The notes beneath the pieces were generated by a model. That model ran no database searches, was not told the origin of the DNA, and was given only the letters and a program-made list of their open reading frames with translations. From assembly GCF_007859315.1 (NCBI RefSeq), contig NZ_VOHA01000012.1, positions 1 through 64,000 on the forward strand: 64,000 nt of DNA, given 5' to 3'. Every line of letters begins with the position of its first letter. Position 1 is the stretch's first letter. This DNA is from Reyranella sp. CPCC 100927 (lineage in GTDB: Bacteria > Pseudomonadota > Alphaproteobacteria > Reyranellales > Reyranellaceae). Positions 1 through 8,640 of this stretch are shown here, one piece after another. The position numbers were made by a program, and so were the translations under genes.

Positions 1-56
1 GCCACGACGGCGACGCAGGAGATCCTTCCCGCCGTTTATCGTAAGTTAGCGCCTAT

Positions 57-80
57 GGGCGTCCCGCCCGCGCTCCCAGG
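57..80. repeat. REP-like palindrome, family A, half copy
   Basis: This is one arm of the dispersed family-A palindrome (GGGCGTCCCGCCCGC followed by GCTCCCAGG). The mirrored half is absent or degenerate here. It lies just downstream of the ArsR-family gene. I see no supported gene in bases 1-56: all three forward frames are short or unremarkable at the window edge. Confidence 0.7.
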
Positions 81-87
81 CGTAGCG

Positions 88-420
88 TCAGTCCTCGTCC
101 CGCTGCTCGGCGACATGTTCCAGCATGTCGACGATCACACGGCGGATGTGTTCGTCATCGGCGGCGTAGAAGACGTTCTTGCCCTGCCGCTCGGCCCGCA
201 CGATGCGTGCTGCCTTCAACAGCCGCAGGTGGTGGCTGACCAGCGACAGCGACAGGTCGAGCTTCTCGGCGATCGCCGAGACGGCGGTCGGCTGCTCCAG
301 GCAGGCCGCGACGATGCGCAGCCGGCTGGTGTCGCCCAGCAACCGGAACAGGTCGGCGAGCTGCGTGGCGCGGTCTTCCGGCAAGTCGAGACGTTGGGTC
401 TTTACGACTGGTTTGCGCAT
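88..420 (-). CDS. ArsR/SmtB-family metal-responsive repressor
   Basis: A 110-residue winged-helix repressor of usual ArsR length. The recognition helix lies around residues 56-70 (SLSLVSHHLRLLKAARI). The CxC arsenic site of ArsR is absent and Cys40 is the only cysteine. The last helix carries D89, H91, H102 and E105, the exact spacing DxH(x10)HxxE of the alpha-5 Zn/Co/Ni site in SmtB, ZiaR and CzrA. I infer a Zn(II)-type sensor that releases DNA when metal binds. A SmtB-like 11-2-11 operator sits 7 bases upstream of the ATG, so autoregulation is likely. The other regulated gene is not obvious and may lie left of the window. Confidence 0.88.
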   Translation of the reverse strand: MRKPVVKTQRLDLPEDRATQLADLFRLLGDTSRLRIVAACLEQPTAVSAIAEKLDLSLSLVSHHLRLLKAARIVRAERQGKNVFYAADDEHIRRVIVDMLEHVAEQRDED

Positions 421-426
421 GCTCTC

Positions 427-450
427 ACAATTGAACAGCTATTAAATTGT
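427..450 (-). promoter_or_regulatory. SmtB-type 11-2-11 operator of the ArsR gene
   Basis: An AT-rich imperfect inverted repeat in GC-rich surroundings. Arms ACAATTGAACA (427-437) and TATTAAATTGT (440-450) are separated by GC, and 9 of 11 positions are complementary. The core TGAACAGCTATT closely resembles the TGAACA-N2-TATTCA half-sites known for SmtB/ZiaR repressors. It lies immediately upstream of the repressor start codon at 420. Assignment is by resemblance plus position. Confidence 0.65.
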
Positions 451-475
451 AATGTGGCTGTGCCGCGCCAGGCCG

Positions 476-1891
476 TCAAGCCGGCTGTCGCCCCGCGCGC
501 CACGGCCGCTCCTGGCGCGACGGCGCAATGCCGGTGGCCAGCCGAAACACGGTTTCAGCGGCGCGTTCGCCGGAGTTCAGCGCGGCATGAACCGTACCGT
601 AGTCGTCGCGCTCGGTCGCTTCGCCGGCGAAGAAAACGCGCTCTCCCAACGGTCGGGCATACGCCGCGCGGTCCTCGGGCAGGCTGCCGACGGCAGGATA
701 GGAATAGCTGCCCATGGCCCAGGGGTCGGTGAGCCATCGGGTATAGCGACAGCCGACCGGATCGGGCACGTCGGTAAACAGCCGGCGCAGCGTCGCCATG
801 GCGGTATCGCGAACCTCCTCGTCGCTGCACGTGCGTTCCAGGCGCACGGCGGCCCGCCCGTTGGCAAAGCTCAGCAGGATCGGCGCACCGGTCTCGCGTT
901 CCAGCGACAGCCAGGTGTTGAACGCGCCGCGCGCCTCCGACGATGGCGGCAGGGACTGAAAGCGGTAGATACCTTTCGGCCAGAACGCACGCGGGAACCG
1001 CAGGTAGATCTTGCCCAGCACGCCATCGCCATAGCCGATGCGCGCAATTGCGGCGCGCTGATCGGCCGGCATCGGTGGTTCGATCGTGATGGCGTCGTCG
1101 CGCAGCAGCCCGACCGGCAGCGTCACCACGGCACGATCGGCCGTGACCTCGCCGCCCTGAGTCTGTGCCGTCACGCCGGCGTCCGACCAGCGCAGGCGCC
1201 GCACCGGCGTATCGAGCCGGATGGCAAGATTATGGGCCGCATCATCGAGAAGTGCGCCGAACCCACCCCGCGGCATGGCGTTGACCTTGAAGCCGTCGTT
1301 GGGAAACCACTCTTCGATCGCCAGGCGATCGGCCGGCGCGCCCTGCACGCCCTCACCCATCGACACGAGTTGGGCGATGACCTGTCGATCGAATTCGGGC
1401 AGCCACGATGCGCGCAGGACCGGTTCGGCGGCTGCCCCCAACGACACCGCACGCGGCTGGCCGTGCGCCGCCAGACGTTGCGCCCGCCAAGCACCCAGCC
1501 GCAGCGCCGTGGACAGTGCCAGCCGTCCCCGCCATGCGCGTCGTTGCGTGTCGGCGTAGCTCATCGGTGTACCGTCGACGATCAGGTGACGATCGCCCAG
1601 CGTCTCGACCAGGTCGACTCCCAGCGCCGCACACCAGTCCGTCAGGGGATTGTCATCGGCACCATGGACCCACGATCCGCCCACATCGATGGGCACACCC
1701 AGCGTGTTCTCGGTCCACACGCGCCCGCCGATGCGATCGCGTGCCTCCAGCACCGTCACGTCGAATCCGCTGTCGTGCAGCAGGCGCGCCGCGACCAACC
1801 CGGCCATCCCGGCACCGATCACCACCACGCGCTCGCGCGGACCATCGGCTGTGGCCATCGACCAGCTGGCGGTCCGGCGGGCTGGCGCCAT
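476..1891 (-). CDS. FAD-dependent amine oxidase (flavin monoamine oxidase family)
   Basis: A 471-residue flavoprotein. The N-terminal Rossmann motif is VVVIGAGMAGL (GxGxxG at 26-31), followed by the acidic strand end LEARDRIGGRVWT. The C-terminus has the second FAD motif FFAGEATERDDYGTVHAAL, typical of monoamine, polyamine or tryptophan oxidases. It should oxidise an amine to an imine with O2 as acceptor; the substrate cannot be told. No convincing signal peptide. The start at 1891 overlaps the stop of the upstream TIGR02444 gene (TGATG), suggesting translational coupling. An internal ATG at 1858 would remove 11 residues and is also possible. Confidence 0.85.
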   Translation of the reverse strand: MAPARRTASWSMATADGPRERVVVIGAGMAGLVAARLLHDSGFDVTVLEARDRIGGRVWTENTLGVPIDVGGSWVHGADDNPLTDWCAALGVDLVETLGDRHLIVDGTPMSYADTQRRAWRGRLALSTALRLGAWRAQRLAAHGQPRAVSLGAAAEPVLRASWLPEFDRQVIAQLVSMGEGVQGAPADRLAIEEWFPNDGFKVNAMPRGGFGALLDDAAHNLAIRLDTPVRRLRWSDAGVTAQTQGGEVTADRAVVTLPVGLLRDDAITIEPPMPADQRAAIARIGYGDGVLGKIYLRFPRAFWPKGIYRFQSLPPSSEARGAFNTWLSLERETGAPILLSFANGRAAVRLERTCSDEEVRDTAMATLRRLFTDVPDPVGCRYTRWLTDPWAMGSYSYPAVGSLPEDRAAYARPLGERVFFAGEATERDDYGTVHAALNSGERAAETVFRLATGIAPSRQERPWRAGRQPA

Positions 1892-2454
1892 CAGCGGGTG
1901 ATCCCCAGAGCGCCTTCGACCTCGATCTCATGCAGAGTCGGGAATGCCGCGGCCACCAGCGGCAGCAGCGACTCGCGATCACGTGCGTCGGGCGTCACAC
2001 CAAGGCAGACGGCGTAGACGCCGAGATTGCCGACGGCGGCGCGCAAGCGCTGGTGCAACGGCCGGTCGCGATCGCCGGGCAGCGGCCAGTGCGCCGCCAG
2101 CATGAGCTGCTCGACATGCTCGGCCGCCAATTCGGCGTCAGCGACCCGTCGGCGGGCGGCCTGCACGGTTTCCGCCGGCACGGTCGACCAATCGCCGTCC
2201 TTGATGCGCTGGCGCATCGCGCGCGCCAAACGCACGACGCCGGACTGCCACGGCTCGATCTCCGCCAGCAATGTCTTGAGGCGATCGACGGTCAGGGTGC
2301 CGCGGCCGGATGCACCGAGCCACACGCAGAGCAGCAGGACGTTGACATTGGCCTGGCGCCGCTCCTGCAAGGCCAGGCACGACACGGCGACACCCTCGGC
2401 GGCATAGACCTCGAGTGAAAAGTTCCAGAACGGATGCGGCAGGAAATCGCTCAT
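1891..2454 (-). CDS. TIGR02444 family protein
   Basis: A 187-residue conserved protein of unknown function. It opens with PFWNFSLEVYAAEGVAVSCLALQERR and continues with NVNVLLLCVWLGASGRG, the conserved core of the TIGR02444/DUF2390 family. No membrane segments or catalytic signature are visible. I chose the ATG at 2454 because the longer reading frame to 2529 adds residues unlike the family. It is coupled by a one-base overlap to the amine oxidase downstream, and is divergent from the DUF465 gene across about 140 bp in which I recognise no further gene. Confidence 0.75.
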   Translation of the reverse strand: MSDFLPHPFWNFSLEVYAAEGVAVSCLALQERRQANVNVLLLCVWLGASGRGTLTVDRLKTLLAEIEPWQSGVVRLARAMRQRIKDGDWSTVPAETVQAARRRVADAELAAEHVEQLMLAAHWPLPGDRDRPLHQRLRAAVGNLGVYAVCLGVTPDARDRESLLPLVAAAFPTLHEIEVEGALGITR

Positions 2455-2594
2455 CGCCGGGCCATCATGGCCATCATCGCAGAGACGCCACCCCGCAATC
2501 GCGCCAAAGACCGCTTGGCGCCGACGCACGAGACCCGTACACCCGGGGGCGTTCCTTTGCTAGGGTAGCGTCTGGAGGGGTTTGGCTGCATCCG

Positions 2595-2801
2595 ATGGAA
2601 GAACTCGATCTCGACGCCATCCGCGCCAAACTGGCGGCGCTACAACAGGAACATCGTGACCTGGACGAAGTGATTGCGCGGCTTGCCGAGAAGGCGCCGT
2701 TCGACATGATCCAGCTCCAGCGCCTCAAAAAACGCAAACTGGGCCTCAAGGACCAGATTGCGGTACTCGAAAGCAAGTTAATTCCCGATATCATCGCCTA
2801 G
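2595..2801 (+). CDS. DUF465/YdcH family small protein
   Basis: A 68-residue acidic/basic helical protein. The sequence EELDLDAIRAKLAALQQEHR, then IQLQRLKKRKLGLKDQI, gives two heptad-rich helices, matching the YdcH/DUF465 family (short coiled-coil proteins, function unknown). The start at 2595 follows GGAGGGG at 2574-2580, a long spacing. An upstream in-frame ATG at 2415 would add an arginine-rich extension with no family similarity and was rejected. It precedes the trehalose operon by 67 bp. Confidence 0.75.
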   Translation: MEELDLDAIRAKLAALQQEHRDLDEVIARLAEKAPFDMIQLQRLKKRKLGLKDQIAVLESKLIPDIIA

Positions 2802-2868
2802 TTGTCTGTGAATTTCACAATGTAAGCAATAGGTTGACCGCGCGGCGCCGGGACACGATGTTTCCCGG

Positions 2869-3642
2869 ATGACGAGTCCTCCGGCAATTGAATCTTCTCC
2901 CCCTCCCCCTGGGCCTCCCTCGCAACCGCCGGCGTTGCGATCCGACTGTGCGTTGTTCCTCGATCTCGACGGAACGCTGCTCGATCTTGCCCTGACGCCG
3001 ACGGCCGTCGTGGTGCCTGAAGGTCTGGTCGACGTCCTGCGCCGCCTCCACGGCTGGCTGCACGGTGCCCTCGCCATTGTCACCGGGCGCCCGCTTGACG
3101 ACATTGATCGACTGCTGGCGCCGTTGGTGTTGCCGGTTGCCGGTAATCATGGTGCGTCCGCCCGACTGCCCGACGGTTCTCAACAGGCTCTGGCGCCGGT
3201 GTCGGCACTGCCGTCCCACTGGATCGCCCGCGCCCAGGCGGCATGCAGCCAATGGCCTGGCACCATCGTCGAACCCAAACCGTACTCGCTGGCGCTGCAC
3301 TACAGGCTGGCACCCGATCGCGGTCCCGATGTCCATGCGCTGCTGAGCGAACTGGCCCGCGAGCGCGCCGACGACTACGAAATCCTCAAGGCCCATTTCG
3401 CCTTCGAACTACGGCCGCGTCACGCCGACAAGGGGCTGGCGATCGAACGCCTGATGGCACTGGCCCCGTTCAATGGACGTATCCCCATTTTTATCGGCGA
3501 TGATGTGACCGATGAGAGCGGGCGTGTCGCGGCGCGCCGGCTGGGTGGCATCGGCCTGGACGTCGCCGACACTTTTGGCGGCAGCGCTGCGCGTGTCCGT
3601 CAATGGCTCAGTGCCGCAGCAACGCAAAGCGGAGAGGCATGA
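2869..3642 (+). CDS. otsB: Trehalose-6-phosphate phosphatase
   Basis: 257 residues, HAD superfamily. It dephosphorylates trehalose 6-phosphate to trehalose in the cytosol. Motif I is FLDLDGTLLD (nucleophile D32, acid D34), with VTGRP near 71-75 as motif II, Lys188 in the motif III region and IGDDVTDE (D211, D212) as motif IV, as in OtsB. The first 25 residues are proline-rich and probably disordered. The stop (3640-3642) precedes the GH15 start by one base, so the three genes otsB, GH15 and otsA form a tight operon that also contains the partner synthase. Confidence 0.93.
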   Translation: MTSPPAIESSPPPPGPPSQPPALRSDCALFLDLDGTLLDLALTPTAVVVPEGLVDVLRRLHGWLHGALAIVTGRPLDDIDRLLAPLVLPVAGNHGASARLPDGSQQALAPVSALPSHWIARAQAACSQWPGTIVEPKPYSLALHYRLAPDRGPDVHALLSELARERADDYEILKAHFAFELRPRHADKGLAIERLMALAPFNGRIPIFIGDDVTDESGRVAARRLGGIGLDVADTFGGSAARVRQWLSAAATQSGEA

Positions 3643-3643
3643 G

Positions 3644-5434
3644 ATGAGGCAGCTCGACCTGGCCCCCATCGGCAATTGCGCCATCGCCAGTCTGGTGGAC
3701 CGCAACGGGCGACATGTCTTTCACTGTCATCCGCGACTCGACGGCGATCCCATCTTCAATGCGCTGCTCAATGGCGATGCGCCGGATGCCGGCTTCATGG
3801 ACGTGGAGCTGCGCGACGTCGCGCGCACCGAGCAGGCCTATGTGCGCAACACCGCCGTACTGCAGACGATCCTGGAGGATCGCCATGGCGCGCGCATCCG
3901 CATCTATGATTTCGCGCCGCGTTTCGAGCGCTTCGGACGCACCTTCCGGCCGCCGATGCTGGTACGTCGCATCGAACCGATGTCCGGCCATTGTCGCATC
4001 AAGGTCAGGATCCGCCCGTCCTATGATCATGGCGCCATTCCTGCGCACCCGATCCCGGGCAGCAATCACATCCGCTACACCTCGCCGGGACTGACGGTCC
4101 GTGTCACCACGGATATGCCCATCACGTTCCTGCTGCAGGAGGTCGAGTTCGTTCTCGACCGCCCCATCAACCTGTTCCTGGCACCCGACGAGACGCTGCC
4201 CGACAAGCCCGACACCTTCGCGCGCGAGGTGCTGGAGGAGACGACATCCTACTGGCAAACCTGGGTGCGCGGGCTTGCCGTTCCGTTCGACTGGCAGGAC
4301 GCGGTCATTCGCGCCGCCGTCACGTTGAAACTGTGCAGTTTCGAGGACAGCGGCGGCATCATCGCGGCATTGACGACATCGGTGCCCGAGTCGGCCGACA
4401 GCGGCCGCAACTGGGATTATCGCTTCTGCTGGCTGCGCGATTCGTTTTTCACCGTCAACGCGCTCAACCGCCTGGGCGCCACGCGCACGATGGAGAACTA
4501 TATCCGCTACCTGCTGGCCGCCGTGCTGGGCCAGAGCACCGTACCGATGATGCCGCTCTACCCGATCGTTCCCGGCAGTTCGCTGACCGAGATCGAAGCC
4601 ACGGCGCTCGCGGGCTTTCGCGGCATGGGTCCGGTGCGTATCGGCAATGCCGCCGCCAGCCAGCGGCAGAACGATGTCTATGGCTCGCTGATCCTCGCGA
4701 CCGCCCAGATGTTCTGGGACGGACGCTTGCCCAGTCCCGGCGGTGCCGATCTTTATCGCCTGCTGAAGCCGATTGCCAAACGCGCGGCCAAGGATGCCCT
4801 GAAACCCGATGCCGGTATCTGGGAGTTCCGCGGCCGCCAGCGCGTGCACACGTTCTCGGCCGCGATGTGCTGGGCGGCGCTGCATCGCATGAGCCTGATC
4901 GCCGGTCGCGTCGGCCAGCAGGCAGACGCCGCCGACTGGCAAAGCCGCGCCGCGGCGCTCAAGGACGAGATCATGCGCCGTTCCCTGCATGCCGACGGCT
5001 GGTTTGCCGGCAGTTTCGGCGGCCAGGAGATCGATGCGTCGCTGTTGCTGTTGCCGGAAATCGGCTTCGTGCAGGCCAATGACCCGCGTTTCCTGCACAC
5101 CGTCAAGATCGTCGAGCAGCGCCTGCTGCGCAACGGTTTCGTCATGCGCTACGACGAGGCCGACGATTTCGGCCCGCCGGATTGCGCGTTCCTGGTATGC
5201 ACGTTCTGGTATCTCGATGCCCTGACCGCAACCGGAAGGCGGGAACAAGCGTTAGAACTGTTCGAGAATATTCTTGCACGGCGGAACCATGTGGGACTGC
5301 TGTCCGAGGATATCGATCCGCGTGACGGCACACTGTGGGGGAACTTTCCCCAGACGTATTCCATGGTCGGGCTCATCCTGTCGGCGATGCGGCTCAGCCG
5401 GAGCTGGGAGGAGGGCCTATGGGGCGCCTCGTAG
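3644..5434 (+). CDS. Glycoside hydrolase family 15 protein in trehalose operon
   Basis: 596 residues, cytosolic, no signal peptide. It has an N-terminal beta-rich domain (about 1-220) and a catalytic (alpha/alpha)6 domain. The hallmark NWDYRFCWLRD is at 256-266, and the C-terminal GLLSEDIDPRDGTLWGNFPQTYS is the typical GH15 end. Family members are glucoamylases, glucodextranases or trehalases. Lying between otsB and otsA, it more likely acts on trehalose or a storage alpha-glucan than on extracellular starch. The start is the ATG at 3644 after AGAGG; a longer frame from 3512 would overlap otsB out of frame. The 3' end overlaps otsA by 16 bases. Confidence 0.9.
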   Translation: MRQLDLAPIGNCAIASLVDRNGRHVFHCHPRLDGDPIFNALLNGDAPDAGFMDVELRDVARTEQAYVRNTAVLQTILEDRHGARIRIYDFAPRFERFGRTFRPPMLVRRIEPMSGHCRIKVRIRPSYDHGAIPAHPIPGSNHIRYTSPGLTVRVTTDMPITFLLQEVEFVLDRPINLFLAPDETLPDKPDTFAREVLEETTSYWQTWVRGLAVPFDWQDAVIRAAVTLKLCSFEDSGGIIAALTTSVPESADSGRNWDYRFCWLRDSFFTVNALNRLGATRTMENYIRYLLAAVLGQSTVPMMPLYPIVPGSSLTEIEATALAGFRGMGPVRIGNAAASQRQNDVYGSLILATAQMFWDGRLPSPGGADLYRLLKPIAKRAAKDALKPDAGIWEFRGRQRVHTFSAAMCWAALHRMSLIAGRVGQQADAADWQSRAAALKDEIMRRSLHADGWFAGSFGGQEIDASLLLLPEIGFVQANDPRFLHTVKIVEQRLLRNGFVMRYDEADDFGPPDCAFLVCTFWYLDALTATGRREQALELFENILARRNHVGLLSEDIDPRDGTLWGNFPQTYSMVGLILSAMRLSRSWEEGLWGAS

Positions 5435-6825
5435 TCGTTTCCAACCGCGTCCCGGCATCCGGCCGCACGCCGGACGCCGGCGGGCTGGCGGTCGGCCTGC
5501 GCGAGGCTTTGCGCGGCGATGTGCTGTGGTTTGGCTGGAGCGGTGAGACGAGCGGGCAGAATGCGCCTGAAGATGTGAGCATCAACAGGACCGGGTCGGT
5601 CACTTACGCGACCATCGATCTATCCACCGAAGACTATAATCGCTTCTATGTCGGTTTCTCCAACGGCTCGCTGTGGCCGTTGTTTCATTTTCGTATCGGC
5701 CTGATGGAGTTCCGCCGCGAGTATCTCGAGGGCTATCTCGCGGTGAACCGCAAGTTCGCCGCGGCACTCGCGCCGCTGCTGCGGCCCGATGATACGATCT
5801 GGGTACATGACTATCACTTCATGCCGTTCGCCGACGAACTGCGGCGGCTGGGCATTCGCAACCGTGTCGGCTTTTTCCTGCACACGCCGTTCGTACCGGC
5901 CAGCGTTTTCGCGGCGCTGCCGCGCGGCGAGCACCTGCTGGAAGCGATGTGTGCCTATGACGTGATCGGTTTCCAGACCGAGCCGGACCGCCTGGGCTTC
6001 CTCGACTGCCTGCATCAGTTGCTGGGCATCGAGATCGGCGATGGCCGCCGCATTTTCCGCGACGGACGGACGATCTCCGTGCTGACCAATCCGATCGGCA
6101 TCGATCCCGATAGCTTCGCGCAGGACGCGCGACGCACCGCGCGCAGCCAGGAAGCACGCCGCCTGCGCGAGAGCCTGGTCGGCCGTGCGCTGATCTTCGG
6201 TGTCGAACGGCTGGATTATTCCAAGGGGCTGACGCATCGCTTCGAGGGTTTCCGCCGCCTGTTGAGCCGATTTCCCGATCACCGATTGAAAGTGAGCTTC
6301 CTGCAGATCGCAGCGCGCTCGCGCCAGGATGTCAACCAGTACCGGACGCTGCGGCGCGAGCTCGACCAGCTGGCCGGCAACATCAACGGCCGCTTCGCCG
6401 AATTCGACTGGGTGCCCTTGCGCTACATGACCCGCAGCATGTCGCGCAGCACGCTCGCCGGCTTTCATCGCATCGCCAGGGTCGGCCTGGTCACGCCGTT
6501 GCGCGACGGCATGAACCTGGTCGCCAAGGAATATGTCGCGGCGCAGGATCCCGCCGACCCCGGCGTGCTGGTGCTGTCGCGCTTCGCCGGCGCGGCCCGC
6601 GAGCTGGACGCAGCGCTGATGGTCAACCCGTTCGATCCCGACGAGATCGCCGAGAGCCTGCATCTGGCCCTGTCGATGCCGGCCGAAGAGCGCATTGCGC
6701 GCCATGCCGCGCTGCTCGACCGCGTCCGCTCGGTGACGGCCCAGACCTGGTGCCGGCGCATGCTCGATGCGCTGCAGGACATCCCCAACGTCGCCGAACC
6801 GCAGCCGGTCGACGTCGTGCCTTGA
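5419..6825 (+). CDS. otsA: Alpha,alpha-trehalose-phosphate synthase (UDP-forming)
   Basis: 468 residues, GT20 family. It makes trehalose 6-phosphate from UDP-glucose (or another NDP-glucose) and glucose 6-phosphate. Visible landmarks are the GGLAVGL loop (21-27), WVHDYHF (128-134), HTPF (155-158), [11 protein letters not shown] with R264 and K269 as donor-phosphate contacts, and [13 protein letters not shown] near the end. The start overlaps the GH15 stop by 16 bases, and the strong Shine-Dalgarno GGGAGGAGGG lies inside the GH15 coding end, so translation is probably coupled. With otsB this completes the OtsAB osmoprotectant pathway. Confidence 0.95.
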   Translation: MGRLVVVSNRVPASGRTPDAGGLAVGLREALRGDVLWFGWSGETSGQNAPEDVSINRTGSVTYATIDLSTEDYNRFYVGFSNGSLWPLFHFRIGLMEFRREYLEGYLAVNRKFAAALAPLLRPDDTIWVHDYHFMPFADELRRLGIRNRVGFFLHTPFVPASVFAALPRGEHLLEAMCAYDVIGFQTEPDRLGFLDCLHQLLGIEIGDGRRIFRDGRTISVLTNPIGIDPDSFAQDARRTARSQEARRLRESLVGRALIFGVERLDYSKGLTHRFEGFRRLLSRFPDHRLKVSFLQIAARSRQDVNQYRTLRRELDQLAGNINGRFAEFDWVPLRYMTRSMSRSTLAGFHRIARVGLVTPLRDGMNLVAKEYVAAQDPADPGVLVLSRFAGAARELDAALMVNPFDPDEIAESLHLALSMPAEERIARHAALLDRVRSVTAQTWCRRMLDALQDIPNVAEPQPVDVVP

Positions 6826-6828
6826 TCC

Positions 6829-6864
6829 CCTGGGAAGGCGGGCGTCCCGCCTGCGCTGCCAGGG
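6829..6864. repeat. REP-like palindrome, family A, diverged copy
   Basis: CCTGGGA, then GGCGGGCGTCCCGCC, then TGCGCTGCCAGGG: a single-hairpin version of the family-A repeat with several substitutions, placed 3 bases after the otsA stop. The rest of the otsA-purE gap (to 6946) holds nothing else I recognise. No T-tract follows, so it is not a classical terminator. Confidence 0.65.
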
Positions 6865-6946
6865 CACTTGCGGCGGCAACGTTCATTTCTATACTCGCCG
6901 CTCCTCGGCGCGGCCCATTTTGCGACCGGGCGGCACGAGACGAGGC

Positions 6947-7468
6947 ATGGCGACAAGAAAAACCCGCACAGCGACACGCCCCCTGGTGGGCGTCATCATG
7001 GGAAGCCAATCCGACTGGAGCACGATGCGGCACGCCGCCGATGTCCTGACGGCGCTGGGCGTGCCGTTCGAGGCACGCATCGTCTCGGCGCACCGCACGC
7101 CGCGGCGGATGATGGACTACGCGTCGGCGGCCAAGGACCGCGGACTGCAGGTCATCATCGCCGGCGCCGGCGGTGCGGCACATCTGCCGGGCATGACCGC
7201 ATCGATGACCACGCTGCCGGTGCTGGGCGTGCCGGTCGAGAGCGCGGCGCTCAAGGGCATGGATAGCCTGATGAGCATCGTGCAGATGCCCGGCGGCATC
7301 CCGGTCGGCACGCTGGCGATCGGCAAGGCCGGCGCCACCAACGCCGGCCTGCTGGCCGCCAGCATCGTAGGTCTGTCCGATCCCACGATCATGGCTGCCG
7401 TCGAAGCCTGGCGCGCGCGCCAGACCAACGCCGTCGCTGACCATCCGACCAACGAGAAGGAAACGTGA
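6947..7468 (+). CDS. purE: N5-carboxyaminoimidazole ribonucleotide mutase
   Basis: 173 residues, class I PurE. It converts N5-CAIR to CAIR in de novo purine synthesis. Conserved features are [13 protein letters not shown] at the phosphate-binding start, SAHRTPRRM with the catalytic histidine, [12 protein letters not shown], and [21 protein letters not shown]. The ATG at 6947 gives the usual family length; an in-frame start at 6767 would run back into otsA. It overlaps purK by GTGA, the usual purEK coupling. Confidence 0.95.
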   Translation: MATRKTRTATRPLVGVIMGSQSDWSTMRHAADVLTALGVPFEARIVSAHRTPRRMMDYASAAKDRGLQVIIAGAGGAAHLPGMTASMTTLPVLGVPVESAALKGMDSLMSIVQMPGGIPVGTLAIGKAGATNAGLLAASIVGLSDPTIMAAVEAWRARQTNAVADHPTNEKET

Positions 7469-8544
7469 GCACATCGGGCGCGCTGGCACCGGGATCGACC
7501 ATCGGCATCCTGGGCGGCGGACAACTCGGGCGCATGACGGCCCTGGCGGCCGCCAATCTGGGCTACAGCTGCCACATCTTCGCGCCTGACGCCGAGTCGC
7601 CGGCCGCGTCGGTCTCGGCCGCGTGGACCCGCGCGCCTTACGAGGATCAGAACGCGCTGCGCACATTCGCCGGCAAGGTCGATGTCGTCACGTACGAATT
7701 CGAAAACGTGCCCGTGGCGTGCGTCGCGTTCCTGGAAACGCTGGTGCCGGTGCGCCCGGGCGCCGAGCTGTTGCGCGTCGCCCAACATCGCGGTCGCGAG
7801 AAAGCGTTCTTCGAAGGCATCGGTGTCCCGGTGGCGCCGTTCGCGCTGGCCGCCAGCGAGGCCGACTTCATCGTCGCGGTGCGACAGGTGGGCCTGCCCG
7901 CGATCGCCAAGACCACGACTGAAGGCTACGACGGCAAGGGTCAGGCGCGGCTGGACGCCGGCAGCGACCTTGCCGCGGTATGGGCGGCGTTGGGCCATCG
8001 CGAGTTGATCGTCGAAGGTCTGGTGGACTTCGTTGCCGAAGCATCGGTGATCGTGGCGCGCGACGCCGCCGGCGACGCACGCTGTTTTCCGGTCGGCCGC
8101 AACGTGCATCGCAACGGCATTCTGCACACCACGACGGTCCCCGCCGGTTTCGACGATGCGCTGCTGCGCCAGGCCGAGGCCGTGGGACAACGCGCCGCGG
8201 AAGCGTTCGGCCTGATCGGCATGTTGTGCGTCGAATTGTTCATCGGCCGCGACGGGCGCGTGCTGGCCAACGAGATGGCGCCCCGCCCGCACAACTCGGG
8301 CCACTGGACCCAGGACGCCTGCCTCACCAGCCAGTTCGAGCAACTGGTGCGCGCGGTGTGCGGCTTGCCGCTGGGCGCGATCGACCTTCAGGCGCGCCAG
8401 GTGGTGATGACCAACCTGATCGGCGATGACGTGAGCGAGTGGCCACGCATCGTCGCGGAACCCGGCGCCAAGCTTCATCTCTACGGCAAGCGCAAAGCGC
8501 GCGCCGGACGCAAGATGGGCCACGTCAATCGCCTGATTCTGTAG
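7465..8544 (+). CDS. purK: N5-carboxyaminoimidazole ribonucleotide synthase
   Basis: 359 residues, ATP-grasp enzyme. It carboxylates AIR with ATP and bicarbonate to N5-CAIR, the substrate of PurE. The N-terminal nucleotide-fold motif is [12 protein letters not shown]. The ATP-grasp centre includes [12 protein letters not shown] and [13 protein letters not shown], the latter with metal and phosphate contacts. The start is a GTG at 7465 inside the purE stop (4-base overlap), preceded by GAGAAGGA as Shine-Dalgarno. Confidence 0.95.
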   Translation: MSTSGALAPGSTIGILGGGQLGRMTALAAANLGYSCHIFAPDAESPAASVSAAWTRAPYEDQNALRTFAGKVDVVTYEFENVPVACVAFLETLVPVRPGAELLRVAQHRGREKAFFEGIGVPVAPFALAASEADFIVAVRQVGLPAIAKTTTEGYDGKGQARLDAGSDLAAVWAALGHRELIVEGLVDFVAEASVIVARDAAGDARCFPVGRNVHRNGILHTTTVPAGFDDALLRQAEAVGQRAAEAFGLIGMLCVELFIGRDGRVLANEMAPRPHNSGHWTQDACLTSQFEQLVRAVCGLPLGAIDLQARQVVMTNLIGDDVSEWPRIVAEPGAKLHLYGKRKARAGRKMGHVNRLIL

Positions 8545-8576
8545 GCGATCACAGGCCGCCTTGATTGCGCCGCAAA

Positions 8577-8639
8577 GACAGTCAAATCTCCCTAAAGTCA
8601 AGAACAATACTCCACTTAAAGTGGTAGGGAGTGACTGTC
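8577..8639 (+). promoter_or_regulatory. Leader stem-loop sequestering the Shine-Dalgarno
   Basis: Immediately before the ATG at 8641. GACAGTCA (8577-8584) pairs fully with TGACTGTC (8632-8639). After a 3-base bulge (AAT), CTCCCTA (8588-8594) pairs fully with TAGGGAG (8625-8631). Inside is a second perfect hairpin, CCACTT-A-AAGTGG (8612-8624). That gives 15 outer pairs and 6 inner pairs in 63 nt. The GGGAG Shine-Dalgarno at 8627-8631 lies in the outer stem, so translation of the secreted proline-rich protein could be switched by opening it. I recognise no known riboswitch class. Confidence 0.6.
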
Positions 8640-8640
8640 C

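Noticed and set aside
1-56. Tail of a gene entering from the left edge
   Set aside because: Frames ending at 42-49 are too short to judge and contain no recognisable motif.
88-420. Arsenic-sensing ArsR
   Set aside because: The CxC-type arsenic site is missing; the alpha-5 Zn-type site is present instead.
3512-3643. N-terminal extension of the GH15 gene
   Set aside because: The 44 extra codons overlap otsB in another frame and have no family similarity; the ATG at 3644 has a Shine-Dalgarno.
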